Assembly: GCA_037576215.1 (NCBI GenBank)
Contig: JBANDB010000021.1
Coordinates: 1-64,000 of the forward strand
Origin: Armillaria gallica
Taxonomy: Eukaryota; Basidiomycota; Agaricomycetes; Agaricales; Physalacriaceae
Reading direction: 5' to 3'
DNA length: 64,000 nucleotides
The notes below the pieces were generated by a model. That model had not been told where the DNA came from and did no database searches. It worked only from the letters and a program-made list of their open reading frames with translations. The position numbers and the translations under genes are program-made. This document shows, one piece after another, positions 54,515 to 64,000 of this stretch. Positions within the stretch are counted from its first letter, which is position 1; each line of letters opens with the position of its first letter.

Positions 54515-56340
54515 CTGCTGATATTCTTTCGGTTATGAGGCTTACCCTATCATCTGTAGCCGGAGGAGACGCGGTGATATTATGATGCGGTCCGCACTTG
54601 AATCAGACTGAGTAATACGGAAAGGGACGTGCTTGCATATGAAGATGAAGCTGAGATACTGTATATGTAGTGATTTTTGTTTACAATGTGCGTCCAAATT
54701 ATGACCTCATGGTATATCGTTCTCATCGGTGGGGACCTGTCTTCGACCTACGAGGGGAATTAAAGTGTGAAGGCACAACAGTGAGACAAGTAGACGATAC
54801 TACGACTCTTAGATGTACGTACGTACCAACGTGTCTACCGCGTTCCAGACGTCGAGGGAAACGGCTGCCGTATCGGTCTCGTAAAATAATTGAATAAGGT
54901 GGGATAATCCTGCTGTTTTTCATCAGACCCGCTACCGAGGATCAATAGAATAATCATGGTGAGTACTACACATACCGTTTCCGCTTCCGATCCCTGGAAT
55001 ACTGTACGATGTCGACCGTTAATTCACTTAACGCGTAACGGGACCTCGTGAAGCGAAGCTCCCGGTAATTCGTAACGCGTAACAAAGAGGTAGTATCGGC
55101 CCAATTTGGGAATTATTTATGGCATATGGTAATCTTGCATCGTATTTCGGTGAACGAAGCTATGATATTTTGGTCATAGAGCATAAATGATAAGGCGTAA
55201 CACCCCATGAAGCTACGATCGAAATCGTACAGTAGTAGTTGAGATTTAGCGTCCTGGAGTAACACCTCAGGTTTTCAAGGCCTCAGCTTATAGAGTCGAG
55301 CACCGTAGATCCCAGCCAAAGTGAAGCCCTGGCATGGGACTCCGACGCGTCCATGAAGAGCCTCGTTTTCAAACTGCGATTTGCTTCTTGTCTATGGGGT
55401 TCGGAGTTTCAAATATGAACTTTGATTGCGGACCGCGGTGCGGTTCAAGCTTGACTTTATTCTGCGCATATCCCTGTGGACCTGGCCGTTCCTGATTGGG
55501 ACCTTGTGCCGGTACACACACCACACCACCACGCCACACCACACACCACTACCAAGGTTCAGCTTTGGTTGATCATCGCGGCACCAATATCGCCAGGGTT
55601 AAACTTTGGCTGATAGTTGCTTCGGCTCACATCCTGAGGTGTTCACTTCGTAACTGTTGAGCACCCTGCGCAAGGTTTGCATTCGACAAAATTCTGAGGT
55701 GCCTCTATGGTGCTGGTTGTATGATGTCGGCCGAGCGTATTTCTCAAGCTGGTCTTTCTCGGCAAGAAAGATAGCTCCAAGTGAGTCTGTTTTATTGCAC
55801 CGGGTGTCAATACTTATAGCGGAACCAGGCCTTCGCTTTTACGTCAGGCGGTGGTGACCAATGATGACCGAAACAGCCTACTTCGGGAAATTCGGGACGC
55901 CAACCCGACGTCTGGAATTCGGCACCCGGCACAATTGATCCTGCTTGTCTCTTCCCTTAAGCTTGTCGCCGTCAGCTTAAAGCGTTGTATGAGTAGCGTG
56001 ACGCACCACAGTTACGAATAGATGACCTAAGAAACATCGATTCACGGATACGGGATCTCGCACGTTGCAGAGTCGGGATTTTACGAGTAAGTTTTCCACT
56101 GAGATTGCTTCAACGACTTGATGGCTAACATGTTGGCTTATTATATAGGGTCGAAAATCGATGGTTTTGACAACACCAGAGGGAGGCTGACTCCCATTCC
56201 ACCGAGCCTGAAGATGGCGGCAAACGTGTTTGGTACGACATGGTGAGTTTGTCCATCCACGATGTGGTTCCACGCTGACGGCTACCTCGATTCCATGGTA
56301 TCCGGTATGCTAATTGGCCTGTGTTCCCCTATAACCTTTT
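54515..56340. other. Repeat remnants, no gene
   Basis: Contains the R4 core at about 55250-55360 (CAGCCAAAGTGAAGCCCTGGCATGG), the short repeat shared with 4975 at 55482-55550, and the block ACCCGACGTCTGGAATTCGGCACCCG at about 55902 shared with 39790 and, inverted, 29500. No coding sequence recognised. Confidence 0.5.
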
Positions 56341-56346
56341 CTGCAC

Positions 56347-56607
56347 TTGCTTGATAACGTGGTGGCCGTCGTATTCGAAGCCACAGCACTACTTCTTGAT
56401 GACCTTCAGCCTCCTGCTGTCCCTTGTCCGTATTTGTTGCCTCTCAGTGTGAAGGAGCAACGACCCAGCAAAGTGACCCTTTACGGACACAGCATTGAGG
56501 GCATGTTGTCGCCTGCAGGACGTCTTAAACGGTTATATATTGAGAATATCGATGGGGGACACCTTGTGAGTGATGCTGCACCGTTGTTTTCTGGTTTGCG
56601 AAGGTGA
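56347..56607 (+). pseudogene. Possible F-box/leucine-rich fragment
   Basis: An 86-codon frame with a LKRLYIENIDGGHLVSDAAPLFSGLRR end, similar in style to leucine-rich segments of F-box-like proteins. No other exon was found. Tentative. Confidence 0.25.
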
Positions 56608-58910
56608 TTTAGAATGTCAACTCAGGGCATTCCTTCTGTTCCTTTGACCACGACTACACGACTTTCCGCGAATCTGTCGCTTTACAGCATTCGGCCCGAA
56701 TGTTCGGGTGGGCACTTGTAAGCTACGCGTACATCTAGCAGCGCGCGCGTCGCGTGCGCGTACGCGCTAAGAGCTCGCCCCAGTCCTTCAGGAGATTGCA
56801 GCTGGCATTTGGTATCTTCCTTAGATGTGTGAAGGAAGAGCGGGATGCGATCTTTGCAGATCAACAGCGCGTGCAGCGAGAGAGATATGCCCACCGCCAG
56901 GTTTCCAAAATTATTATGAATGTGTAAATGCTTCTACAATTTTTCGGCTATACACATCGCTGAACAGCCGCTTTTAGACCACCTCTCGCCCGAATTCATT
57001 TTCGAAAGTGCTTCCAGGCAGCTCACCAAGCCGACCCGGTCCTCTCAGACTGCACTTATGTCTTCCTATCTCGTCTAGTATCAATGATAGCTGCTATTTC
57101 TACAACTACAGTGTCGGAATCGTCTTTGGTGCTCAGAATCCATTTTACCAGCAAGCGCAAGGCCTCTCAAGCTGAGGCTGGCGCTGCTAACACCACCACT
57201 TTCACATTGTAGCCGCCGTCATTACAGGTTGAACGGAACAAGTCGATTGGTGAGTCGACCTCACTTTTCCGTAGCCGACGAGCCGCCCCTCCCTAATGCA
57301 CTGTGTCTTCTCAGTGACATCGAAGAAGAGCAGAGGAATACTGACCCATAAGAGTGAAGCATGCCGACCCTCGAACGTCGAAGAGGATGTAATATGTAGC
57401 CTCACGGATATCACAATCTATCGATTTGCGCATGCCTCATGTCATCCCAGCCGGCTGTCGAAAAATCAAAACCGTCAAGGTGTGGCCCGCCTCCGCTCGG
57501 TGGCCATACTAGCAACAGATCTCGAGAATGGAAAGGCGTCGTCAACGTGAAGCGTTTGGTAGTACGTCCCGCAGATGAATGGTCTGTGCCCGGTATATTT
57601 ATTTTGTTTCAGAAGAGTACAGGCTTCTGATACCGGAAGAACGGCTGGTCTCTTATCAGTGATCATGTTCTTCGCTGTATCTTCTTGACCCGCCAACTTG
57701 TCGCTGCTAGGCTGACTAACATGATGGTCTTGCGCCTGCTCTCGTACAAGTCTCTGGCTCGTAATCCTCTCTATGTTGTTTCTCCTGTGGTGGTTTCTAT
57801 TCTGGTAGCTGTCGGTAAGCACATCTTAGCAAAATACTTATCGCGGATGCTGACTGTCCGATCACATTTGTTTTACAGCATCCGTCTGTATTCCCTCCAA
57901 TGTGGTAATGAAATTTGAATCGAGAAAGACCTCTGCCCCCTGTAAAGAAATTCATCGGTGCATGAACATATTCTTAAGAATAAGGGTAGAACTGGTCACG
58001 GAGAATGGGTATTCTTGTTAATTAAAGGCGTGGGCTTATGGATATCCACGCCCTTGCATAACACTGAACAACTGTCAAGACCTTCAAAAAAACTGCAAGC
58101 CTCTTCCTCTGAACTCTTGTTCGTTGTTTCGATACAAAAGTACTGGCCACAACGATGACACCGTATACATTGAGTTATACCGGCAACAATGACTCCGCAT
58201 CTGCGACGAATCGGACTCAAATGACGTCCTGGCCCCAGTCTTCACTCTTCAGCTTCCACTGTCGCCACTGGGGTGGAAACATATACCGGGGTCCTACAAG
58301 CAGAACACTGACCCGCGGGGGGAGGGGATCTGGTGCGAGTTTGGATACTGGACTTGTCAATCCATAAGCCTAAGACTTGATGTCCTCTAATATAATGAGC
58401 TGAGGTGAAATCATTGTCTGCAAAGCACGGATTCATTAGGTCTAACATTTTTTGTATGTTTAGATAGATAGATGTGTACATGTTTGATGAATAGTCTACC
58501 AGGTACCTCGAATCGCAATTTCTCGATATGTCTGCACTTGCATTCTCACCCGCGGTTGCCTAACCAGTAGTAAACTCTGTTATATAACTATCATATTGAA
58601 GTCAAGATCCTGTCCTCGTCATCCATGTTGCGTTTCTTCCGATGATCTCCGTAGTTTCTTTAAGAATTAATTTTAATGCATCGGTTCATCGAGTCAGCAT
58701 TAGGGTTCTGCTCGGGTCTTCTTCGACATAATCAGCCCGAGGTCTGTTCCTCGTTCGAGCATTCCTGGAGACTCATTGGCGGTGTATCTGCTAGTGTAAT
58801 GGTGTACGTTCAGACGTGGCATGCCTCAGACAGGCAAAGATTGACCAGCGATAATCCAGCATCAACACTCAAAACGGTCCGTTCGTATAATCCGATACTA
58901 CCAAGTAGAA
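56608..58910. other. Gene-poor stretch, nothing identified
   Basis: Contains an alternating CG-rich run (CGCGCGCGTCGCGTGCGCGTACGCGC near 56741-56766). Frames on both strands lack recognisable features. Confidence 0.4.
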
Positions 58911-58914
58911 CGCC

Positions 58915-59238
58915 GTGATGCCCATCTCCGCATCACTAGCCACTCAATATATTCAGTCTCAGTTTAATACTCGAAATACTTACAGCCTATGCTTCCTCGC
59001 AGGTATCAGCGCCCAGGGGACATTAGTATATACAAAAGAAACTGAGGGTGGCACAGTTGACGAACTTGTTGGCGAGAATACCAAGCTTGCCATCAGTTCG
59101 TTCAAAGATTCAGAGAACATCAGACCCCTTTGGCGAGCACTTTTAGTATTTCACCATCGGCCTGTAATACTGGTATGTGATACATTGGTGGTGAGAACAA
59201 GCGCAAACTCCTCTGACAACGGGTACCACAAAGATTAG
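58915..59238 (+). other. Unassigned open frame
   Basis: 107 codons; the middle (GTLVYTKETEGGTVDELVGE) looks protein-like but matches no family I know. Start and splice context are unclear. Confidence 0.2.
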
Positions 59239-59517
59239 GACATTAAACCGTATTTATTGGAGGTATAGTGCGAATGCTAATATACATGGTGAACTTATGG
59301 TACCGACTAACAGTATATAATTAGTATATCCGAGACCCTCGCACCTAGTTTCAACCCCCAAAGTTTTTGAATCTGTAGGTACTGTAGGTAGCGTAGGTAT
59401 GACAAATATGTCCGATCTATATATTCCTCCCATCAATGCCCCACGCGGCGAACTTCGCTATGAGCGTAGGAAGATAAGCAGTCAGAAAAATCCATCACTG
59501 AAAGGGAAAGAAAGTAC

Positions 59518-59903
59518 TCACAATTCGTCCTGGAAATCAACGTGATCGTCAAACGGACACGGTTGAGGGCAACCTCGATAGATTCACATGGGAGCCACGC
59601 GTCTCGCCAGTGAGAGTGGGCAAAGTGAATGGATCCCAACAACACTCTATCCATACCGTATAACTTTAGCGTCTTGTGCGGATTGCGACCATGGCGTCCA
59701 AGTGATCTGGCCCAACGGGTTCAGTCTGATATATGCGCAGAGATATCATGGACGTACCTGACAGCAACTATACCATCACGATGCTCGAGAACACGTCGCA
59801 AGGTAGACTGAAGGCGGATGAGGCTGGCGCAAACCTCAGCGAGGGCGGTGGCGTTCCAATTGACGAGTTCACTCTGTGCTACGACGATGTATAGCTTGGA
59901 CAT
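59518..59903 (-). pseudogene. Broken copy Y2 of an unidentified gene family
   Basis: Exon 1 (59903-59758) reads MSKLYIVVAQSELVNWN, SLIRLQSTLRRVLEHRDGIVAVR and is intact. After a GTACGT donor and a GGCCAG acceptor (about 50 nt intron), exon 2 reads HGRNPHKTLKLYGMDRVLLGSIHF and DAWLPCESIEVALNR. Relative to Y1 about 43 bp are then deleted, which shifts the frame before DDHVDFQDEL. So Y1 and Y2 carry different lesions. An intact relative must have existed recently. No known domain. Confidence 0.65.
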
Positions 59904-59989
59904 TATGTGCTGAAAAGATGGCATCAGTAACAACGCGCCAGAGAGCCAGATGCGTACGAAAAGTAAGAAGCTGAGTGCTTGAGGATTCG

Positions 59990-60145
59990 ATCGGACCGGG
60001 TTCCGGGATTTATAGAGGCTACCCGTTATGACAATGGGTGCTTGTGGGCGCTTATTGGACTTGAAACGGACCGGATTCCGCACGGGTATATGCGATTACT
60101 CGTTATGGCGATGGGCGCTTATTGGATTGGACCGGGGTTGAATGC
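59990..60145 (-). repeat. Tandemly duplicated promoter segment of Y2
   Basis: Two units of about 70-80 bp share, on the minus strand, TCCAATAAGCGCCCA, a CATAACGRGTARYC block, then ATCCGGTCC or ACCCGGTCC. The equivalent stretch before Y1 has only one unit (about 40610-40670). Confidence 0.65.
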
Positions 60146-60239
60146 ATATATAACGATTCTTTACGGTATAAAGTACAAAATTCTGAAGAGATCAACAAGA
60201 ACTAATATCAGGCTTGAACATCATACAGTTGTGTAGCGC

Positions 60240-61500
60240 ATGCCATTCAAGGAAGCCGCGCGACAGCTTTTCCAGAGTATCGATGGCCTTTGGAGCCTCC
60301 CACCACTCGGTCTGGTTCTCACATTTGAACTCTCCGACAAGGTATTTTGCAACCCGACGCTGGTACCAAGATCCAAAAGCTTACATCAAGACCGCTTCCT
60401 CTCTAACTGGCATCTTTCGGAATATGTTCTGTTGATCAACCTCATCTTCTGTCCTGTAGAAACCTCCCACCTCTGTTACTCTTGACAACGGATCTGATGT
60501 GACGTGTTCTTCAGGTGCCTCCTCCATTGCCAAGCTCAGGGAACACCCCCATGTTTCAGAGCAGCGCGGAGAACTTCATGGCTTCGAAACAGTTACTTGC
60601 GCCTCCTCATAGCTCATATAGTCATCTATACCCAGCTGGAAGCCCTTGACTCGATAAGGAATGCGCTCCGCTGCTCTGAGAGACATCCTTGGTGCGCAAT
60701 CTTGACGATAGATGCGCTTACAGGTGGAAAGTCTGATACCCCAGGAACACAGATGTTCTAAGACTTCATCCAAAGTAACCGTCTTCAGTTGGCGGAGGCA
60801 CATGAGAACCGTACTCGCTGTGCCTACGATCAACTCATAGTCATGCTTTTTGCGCACGCTCGCCAGGACTTGATGATTTGAAATCCGACCATAGCGGAGG
60901 AAAACAATGAGGTAGCGTACCCCTTGAGACGAGACCATTCAGTAGCACGCTGAGGTCCCTCTCTGATCGGGGATTATAGAAAACCCTGTCCGCACACCGA
61001 CATGATAAGGACGACTCGCATCTTGAGGCCTTCTGAGAGGTGAGGGGTGTCTAGGATGACGAACCGAATCGTATTGGGGCTGGCTGTCCCGGTATTGCAT
61101 CCACGGAATGCTTCCGCCGGTATAATTCAAGCATCGCAAGAAGCGGCAGCGACAGGCGGCGTGGGTGTCGACGGAAACAAAAGCTTGATGTGGAATGGAG
61201 CTGATCGACCAACTCCAGATATACAGTGGGATCCACAGGGAGCCGGGCAGAGGTTTGTTGAGCAGGGTCTACTGGTCCTCTCACAGGGATTGGTCGCGAA
61301 GGCGAGGAAAAGCCGCATCCTGGAACCAACAGCTCTGAAGTGTGAGATATTCGAGCTTCTCATGCGAAGAAAGTTAGTCGCCGTTTGGTTCTCGTACGGA
61401 TTACTTACGTGTTGGCTATCTCCTTGGGTACTTCGTAGTGTTTAAGGCTGGATAAATCGTAGTTAGCCCCCACGTCGCGCTTGCCAAAGATGTAAACCTG
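60240..61500. other. Fragments of unidentified coding sequence
   Basis: The minus-strand frame at 60576-60938 (120 codons, including LDEVLEHLCSWGIRLSTC and GIDDYMSYEEA) resembles the C-terminal part of repeat-associated proteins that I recall from mushroom genomes. A plus-strand frame at 61047-61445 has no recognisable domain. Neither supports a complete gene. Confidence 0.3.
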
Positions 61501-61539
61501 TTTTGCTACTCATTTCGTTTGAGTCCAGCGTTACGATTT

Positions 61540-62235
61540 TAACCTGAAGTCCTCACAGATGTGCGGCAGTACCATGGTACATCCATTGCTTGTCTCGTTC
61601 CTCGTTGAATTGCTAATACGAGTAAGGAATACTAGTAGTGATGCACCGTCCGTAAGCGCAAAGTGGGCAAGAATTCCAGCGGTTCTGAAGTAAACACCCC
61701 AGATTATCCGCAAAGAGAAAAGAGAACCAATCCCAGCCAAAGTGAAGCCCTGGCAAGGGTTTGGGCAGACATCCGACAGATTCGAAGTCAACAGTCAGGA
61801 CGCAAGATTTCAAACCCCGATGACCTTCTGATTCAAACAAGTACATCGGGATACGACTCTACGTCATATCGTGCTTTGACAAGTCCAAAGTCGTTGTTCC
61901 ACGACGGCTCAGGATTTATTCCGCTGTGTCCATGGCGGCCATCCAGACAGTAAATATTCTACGCCAAGATATCAGTAGAACGCGCAGACTCTCAGGCTGC
62001 GTCAGCAGGTAAGGACTTGTGTCTGAATTAATATGCATGACAGTATGGCTCACCGTTTCTGTAGAACTTTAGAAGAGGTTGTTCTTTTGATGTTAATTTG
62101 GAGAATCCCACAGAAACGATGGAATCTGGTTTCTCTTCTAGTCTCACAGGAGCATCTTCGCGTCGTTGTATCCGTTAGTATACAAGTCATGAGCTGCTCG
62201 TCATCCAACCTGATGTACAAGAGACAGTGACATTC
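61540..62235 (+). repeat. Diverged copy of repeat family R2
   Basis: Parallel to arm 1 (about 30180-30810) with many substitutions: CCCCGATGACCTTCTGATTCAAACAAGTACATC near 61816, the splice-donor-like CAGGTAAGGACTTGTGTCTGAATT near 62008, and the downstream GTACAAGAGACAG. Confidence 0.75.
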
Positions 62236-62619
62236 ACGGAGACACCTGTCTCATACTCACTACCGATGTGGCTTGCACCCTGGCCGTAATTGGTACTCGA
62301 TCTGATATCAGGGAAACAAGACTCTCCTACCAGATTCAATACTTCTACGAGACAAACGTGACATACGTTGGCCTCGACGTCTGGATTCCGTGGGCACAAC
62401 CATCAGGAGTCGCCAACTTACCTTTCTCCCTGTTAGGCTGTCGCTTCTTAAAGTCTCCAAACCTTCTCGCCGAGAACCGCCCGATCTCCTACCCTCGTTA
62501 ATTCTACTCTGGTGGCATCCCAAGGCGAGAAGTCACAGCCACCTCCGCGCGAACTTCAATATTCGCCTTGCTGCTAGGATTGTGCGGCCCGTGGCCTTCA
62601 GGGAGTCTGCTCATCGTTT

Positions 62620-62800
62620 GACAGAGTTGGATTACGATCCAAGCTTCTTAACGACGACGTTAGATTCCTCATCGTCTATTAAGACTATACGATGGAGTTG
62701 GACTACGATCCAAACGTCCGCGCCTGCTCAACGACCACTGATTGGACCACAGCCTCATGTCGAGTTGGACTGCAATTCAAGCGTCCGTCTCACGCCTAGT
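62620..62800 (+). repeat. Three-unit tandem repeat, period about 69 bp
   Basis: GAGTTGGAYTRCRATYCAARCKTCC occurs near 62625, 62694 and 62763. A degenerate minisatellite; it lies in a 173-codon frame (62390-62911) without other signs of coding. Confidence 0.55.
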
Positions 62801-62911
62801 ATCGACGTGAGCAACAGGCCGGGGGAGCGGCAGCAAGTGTATCTGAGCACTGCGAATGACTTCAACGAATCTTATATATGTAGAGCCCGGTACTCTTCAC
62901 GTGTACAATAA

Positions 62912-63380
62912 TGGTCCGCTGATAATAAAGTACCTTCATTGTTGCTACAATGCAGTATTGTCCGCTTACATCAATACCCCTGTGTTTTAGCCCCTCCAAC
63001 GTGCTGTTTTCGATAAGATTCGGAAGATTTTTGGGAAATAGCTCTAGATCTTTGATTTTGTCTCGCCCGATTTCTTGCTTCTTAACGCGTAAGAATTCCT
63101 TGGTATAATCATCGAGTTCAGGATAGAAGATACCTCCATTCTTAGGAAAGCCATTTACTGGAGATACGTGCCAAATGCGTACCGATACTGAAAGCAGGAA
63201 GAAAAAAATGGGAATGGACGTCTACCCGATGTCTGAAACTCCTCGATGTGCTCTGCCGTGGCCCACATTTATGATCTTGTTCGGTGCCCCGAGGTTGCAG
63301 CCAAAATTCATGTCGGAGGAGCAAACACTATGGGGGAGGGACAGTCTATTTTCGCCTTTTGTCCTTGGGTAAACGTTTTA
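62912..63380. other. Intergenic, nothing identified
   Basis: No gene or shared repeat seen. Confidence 0.35.
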
Positions 63381-63389
63381 TCCTTAGAT

Positions 63390-63650
63390 TTCAGATGGAG
63401 CTCGCGGGTGGAAGCGGCCCCTGAATATTTTCAGAGATCCCTTTCTTTCTCTGACCGTAGCCAACACACCGGGTCGGTCTTGATTGACAATGATGTTCTT
63501 GAGCACCGAGTTGCTTCGCTCTCTTGGCATTCGGATTCGGTCATTCTTATCACGGTAAAGACAAAGGACTTTACCCACAAACATGCGGCGTATTCTTTTC
63601 CACTTTTCACAACACATCACACGGCGACCATCAATCTGTATCCGATCTAC
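63390..63650 (-). repeat. Dispersed repeat R3, copy 2
   Basis: Inverted counterpart of 32570-32880: CATTCTTATCACGGTAAAGACAAAG at about 63542 and the ATCACACGG/TTTTCACAACA block near 63605 are shared. Confidence 0.7.
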
Positions 63651-64000
63651 GTTCATACACAGAGAGATCGCAAGGTAAGTTCTATGAAAAACACCACGTA
63701 GCCAAGCATGTTCGGGTGTGAGTAACTACGAGGAACGACGTTGGTTGAACTTGAGGTCCAACTCAAGATAATTAAGATGGGAGGATGGGAACAGAAAGTA
63801 AAGTATCTGAAAAAGTCTACATGAAGCAGACTCGGACGGTCGGATACCGGCACCGATTCCGAGTCTCAGACATCGGGACGGTGTCCGGAGTCCAGGCATG
63901 ATGCCTACATATAGGTTCCAATCGTTTCGTGTTGCGACAAAGGCTCTCCAAGAGCAACAATGGTTTCTACGCATTTCCAAGAATCGCATTGTGTGACGTT
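63651..64000. other. Window end, nothing identified
   Basis: No gene recognised to the window edge. Confidence 0.35.

Noticed and set aside
62390..62911. 173-codon frame possibly encoding a secreted or repeat protein
   Set aside because: Length is explained by the 69-bp tandem repeat (a multiple of three); no other coding sign.

Overview
The window reads as nuclear DNA of a filamentous basidiomycete, most likely a mushroom-forming Agaricomycete. The genes are interrupted by short GT-AG introns of about 45-65 nt. The recognisable families fit that group: a fungal sesquiterpene synthase, F-box-like proteins, a HET-domain protein, a fungal Tnp2/CACTA-type transposase, a Ty1/copia retrotransposon and small secreted proteins. 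It is a repeat-rich accessory region with few intact genes separated by decayed duplicates. I found no rRNA, convincing tRNA or CRISPR array.

Left part (1-15 kb). This is the most gene-rich stretch. It holds a HET-domain protein (663-2246, minus), two intact paralogous secreted proteins with conserved three-exon structure (4166-4795 and 14325-14976, plus), and a partial third copy of their upstream region at 1-440. It also holds an intact six-exon terpene synthase (5761-7075, minus; spliced length 351 aa, with both metal-binding motifs), a conserved fungal protein of unknown function (8049-8657, minus) and a six-exon short-chain dehydrogenase (11210-12501, plus). The synthase and dehydrogenase lie about 4 kb apart and could act in one small terpene pathway; that is inference only.

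Middle (15-31 kb). A young Ty1/copia element (15732-20543) has identical 213-bp LTRs, a 5-bp target duplication and one intact 1434-codon gag-pol frame. It sits inside one copy of a duplicated segment whose other copy (26808-27760) preserves the site without an insertion. A six-exon TENA/THI-4-family gene (24531-25660) follows. Then come an AT-rich island (27805-28410) and the left arm of a large inverted duplication.

Inverted duplication (about 29.4-39.9 kb). Sequence at 29.45-30.65 kb recurs inverted at 38.50-39.85 kb. Inside those arms lie two oppositely oriented, broken copies of one unidentified gene (31.86-32.38 kb minus, 37.58-38.28 kb plus). Near the symmetry axis is a decayed copy of the mRNA 3'-end processing factor Pcf11. 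A third fragment of the unidentified gene lies at about 41.8-42.1 kb.

Right part (40-64 kb). It contains an apparently intact four-exon Tnp2/CACTA-type transposase (42578-46617, minus), two F-box-like paralogues (47744-49218 and 53171-54514, plus), two differently broken copies of another unidentified gene (40754-41181 plus, 59518-59903 minus), and long stretches of degenerate dispersed repeats. Exon boundaries were read by eye from splice signals, frame and, where possible, comparison of paralogues; none has transcript support.
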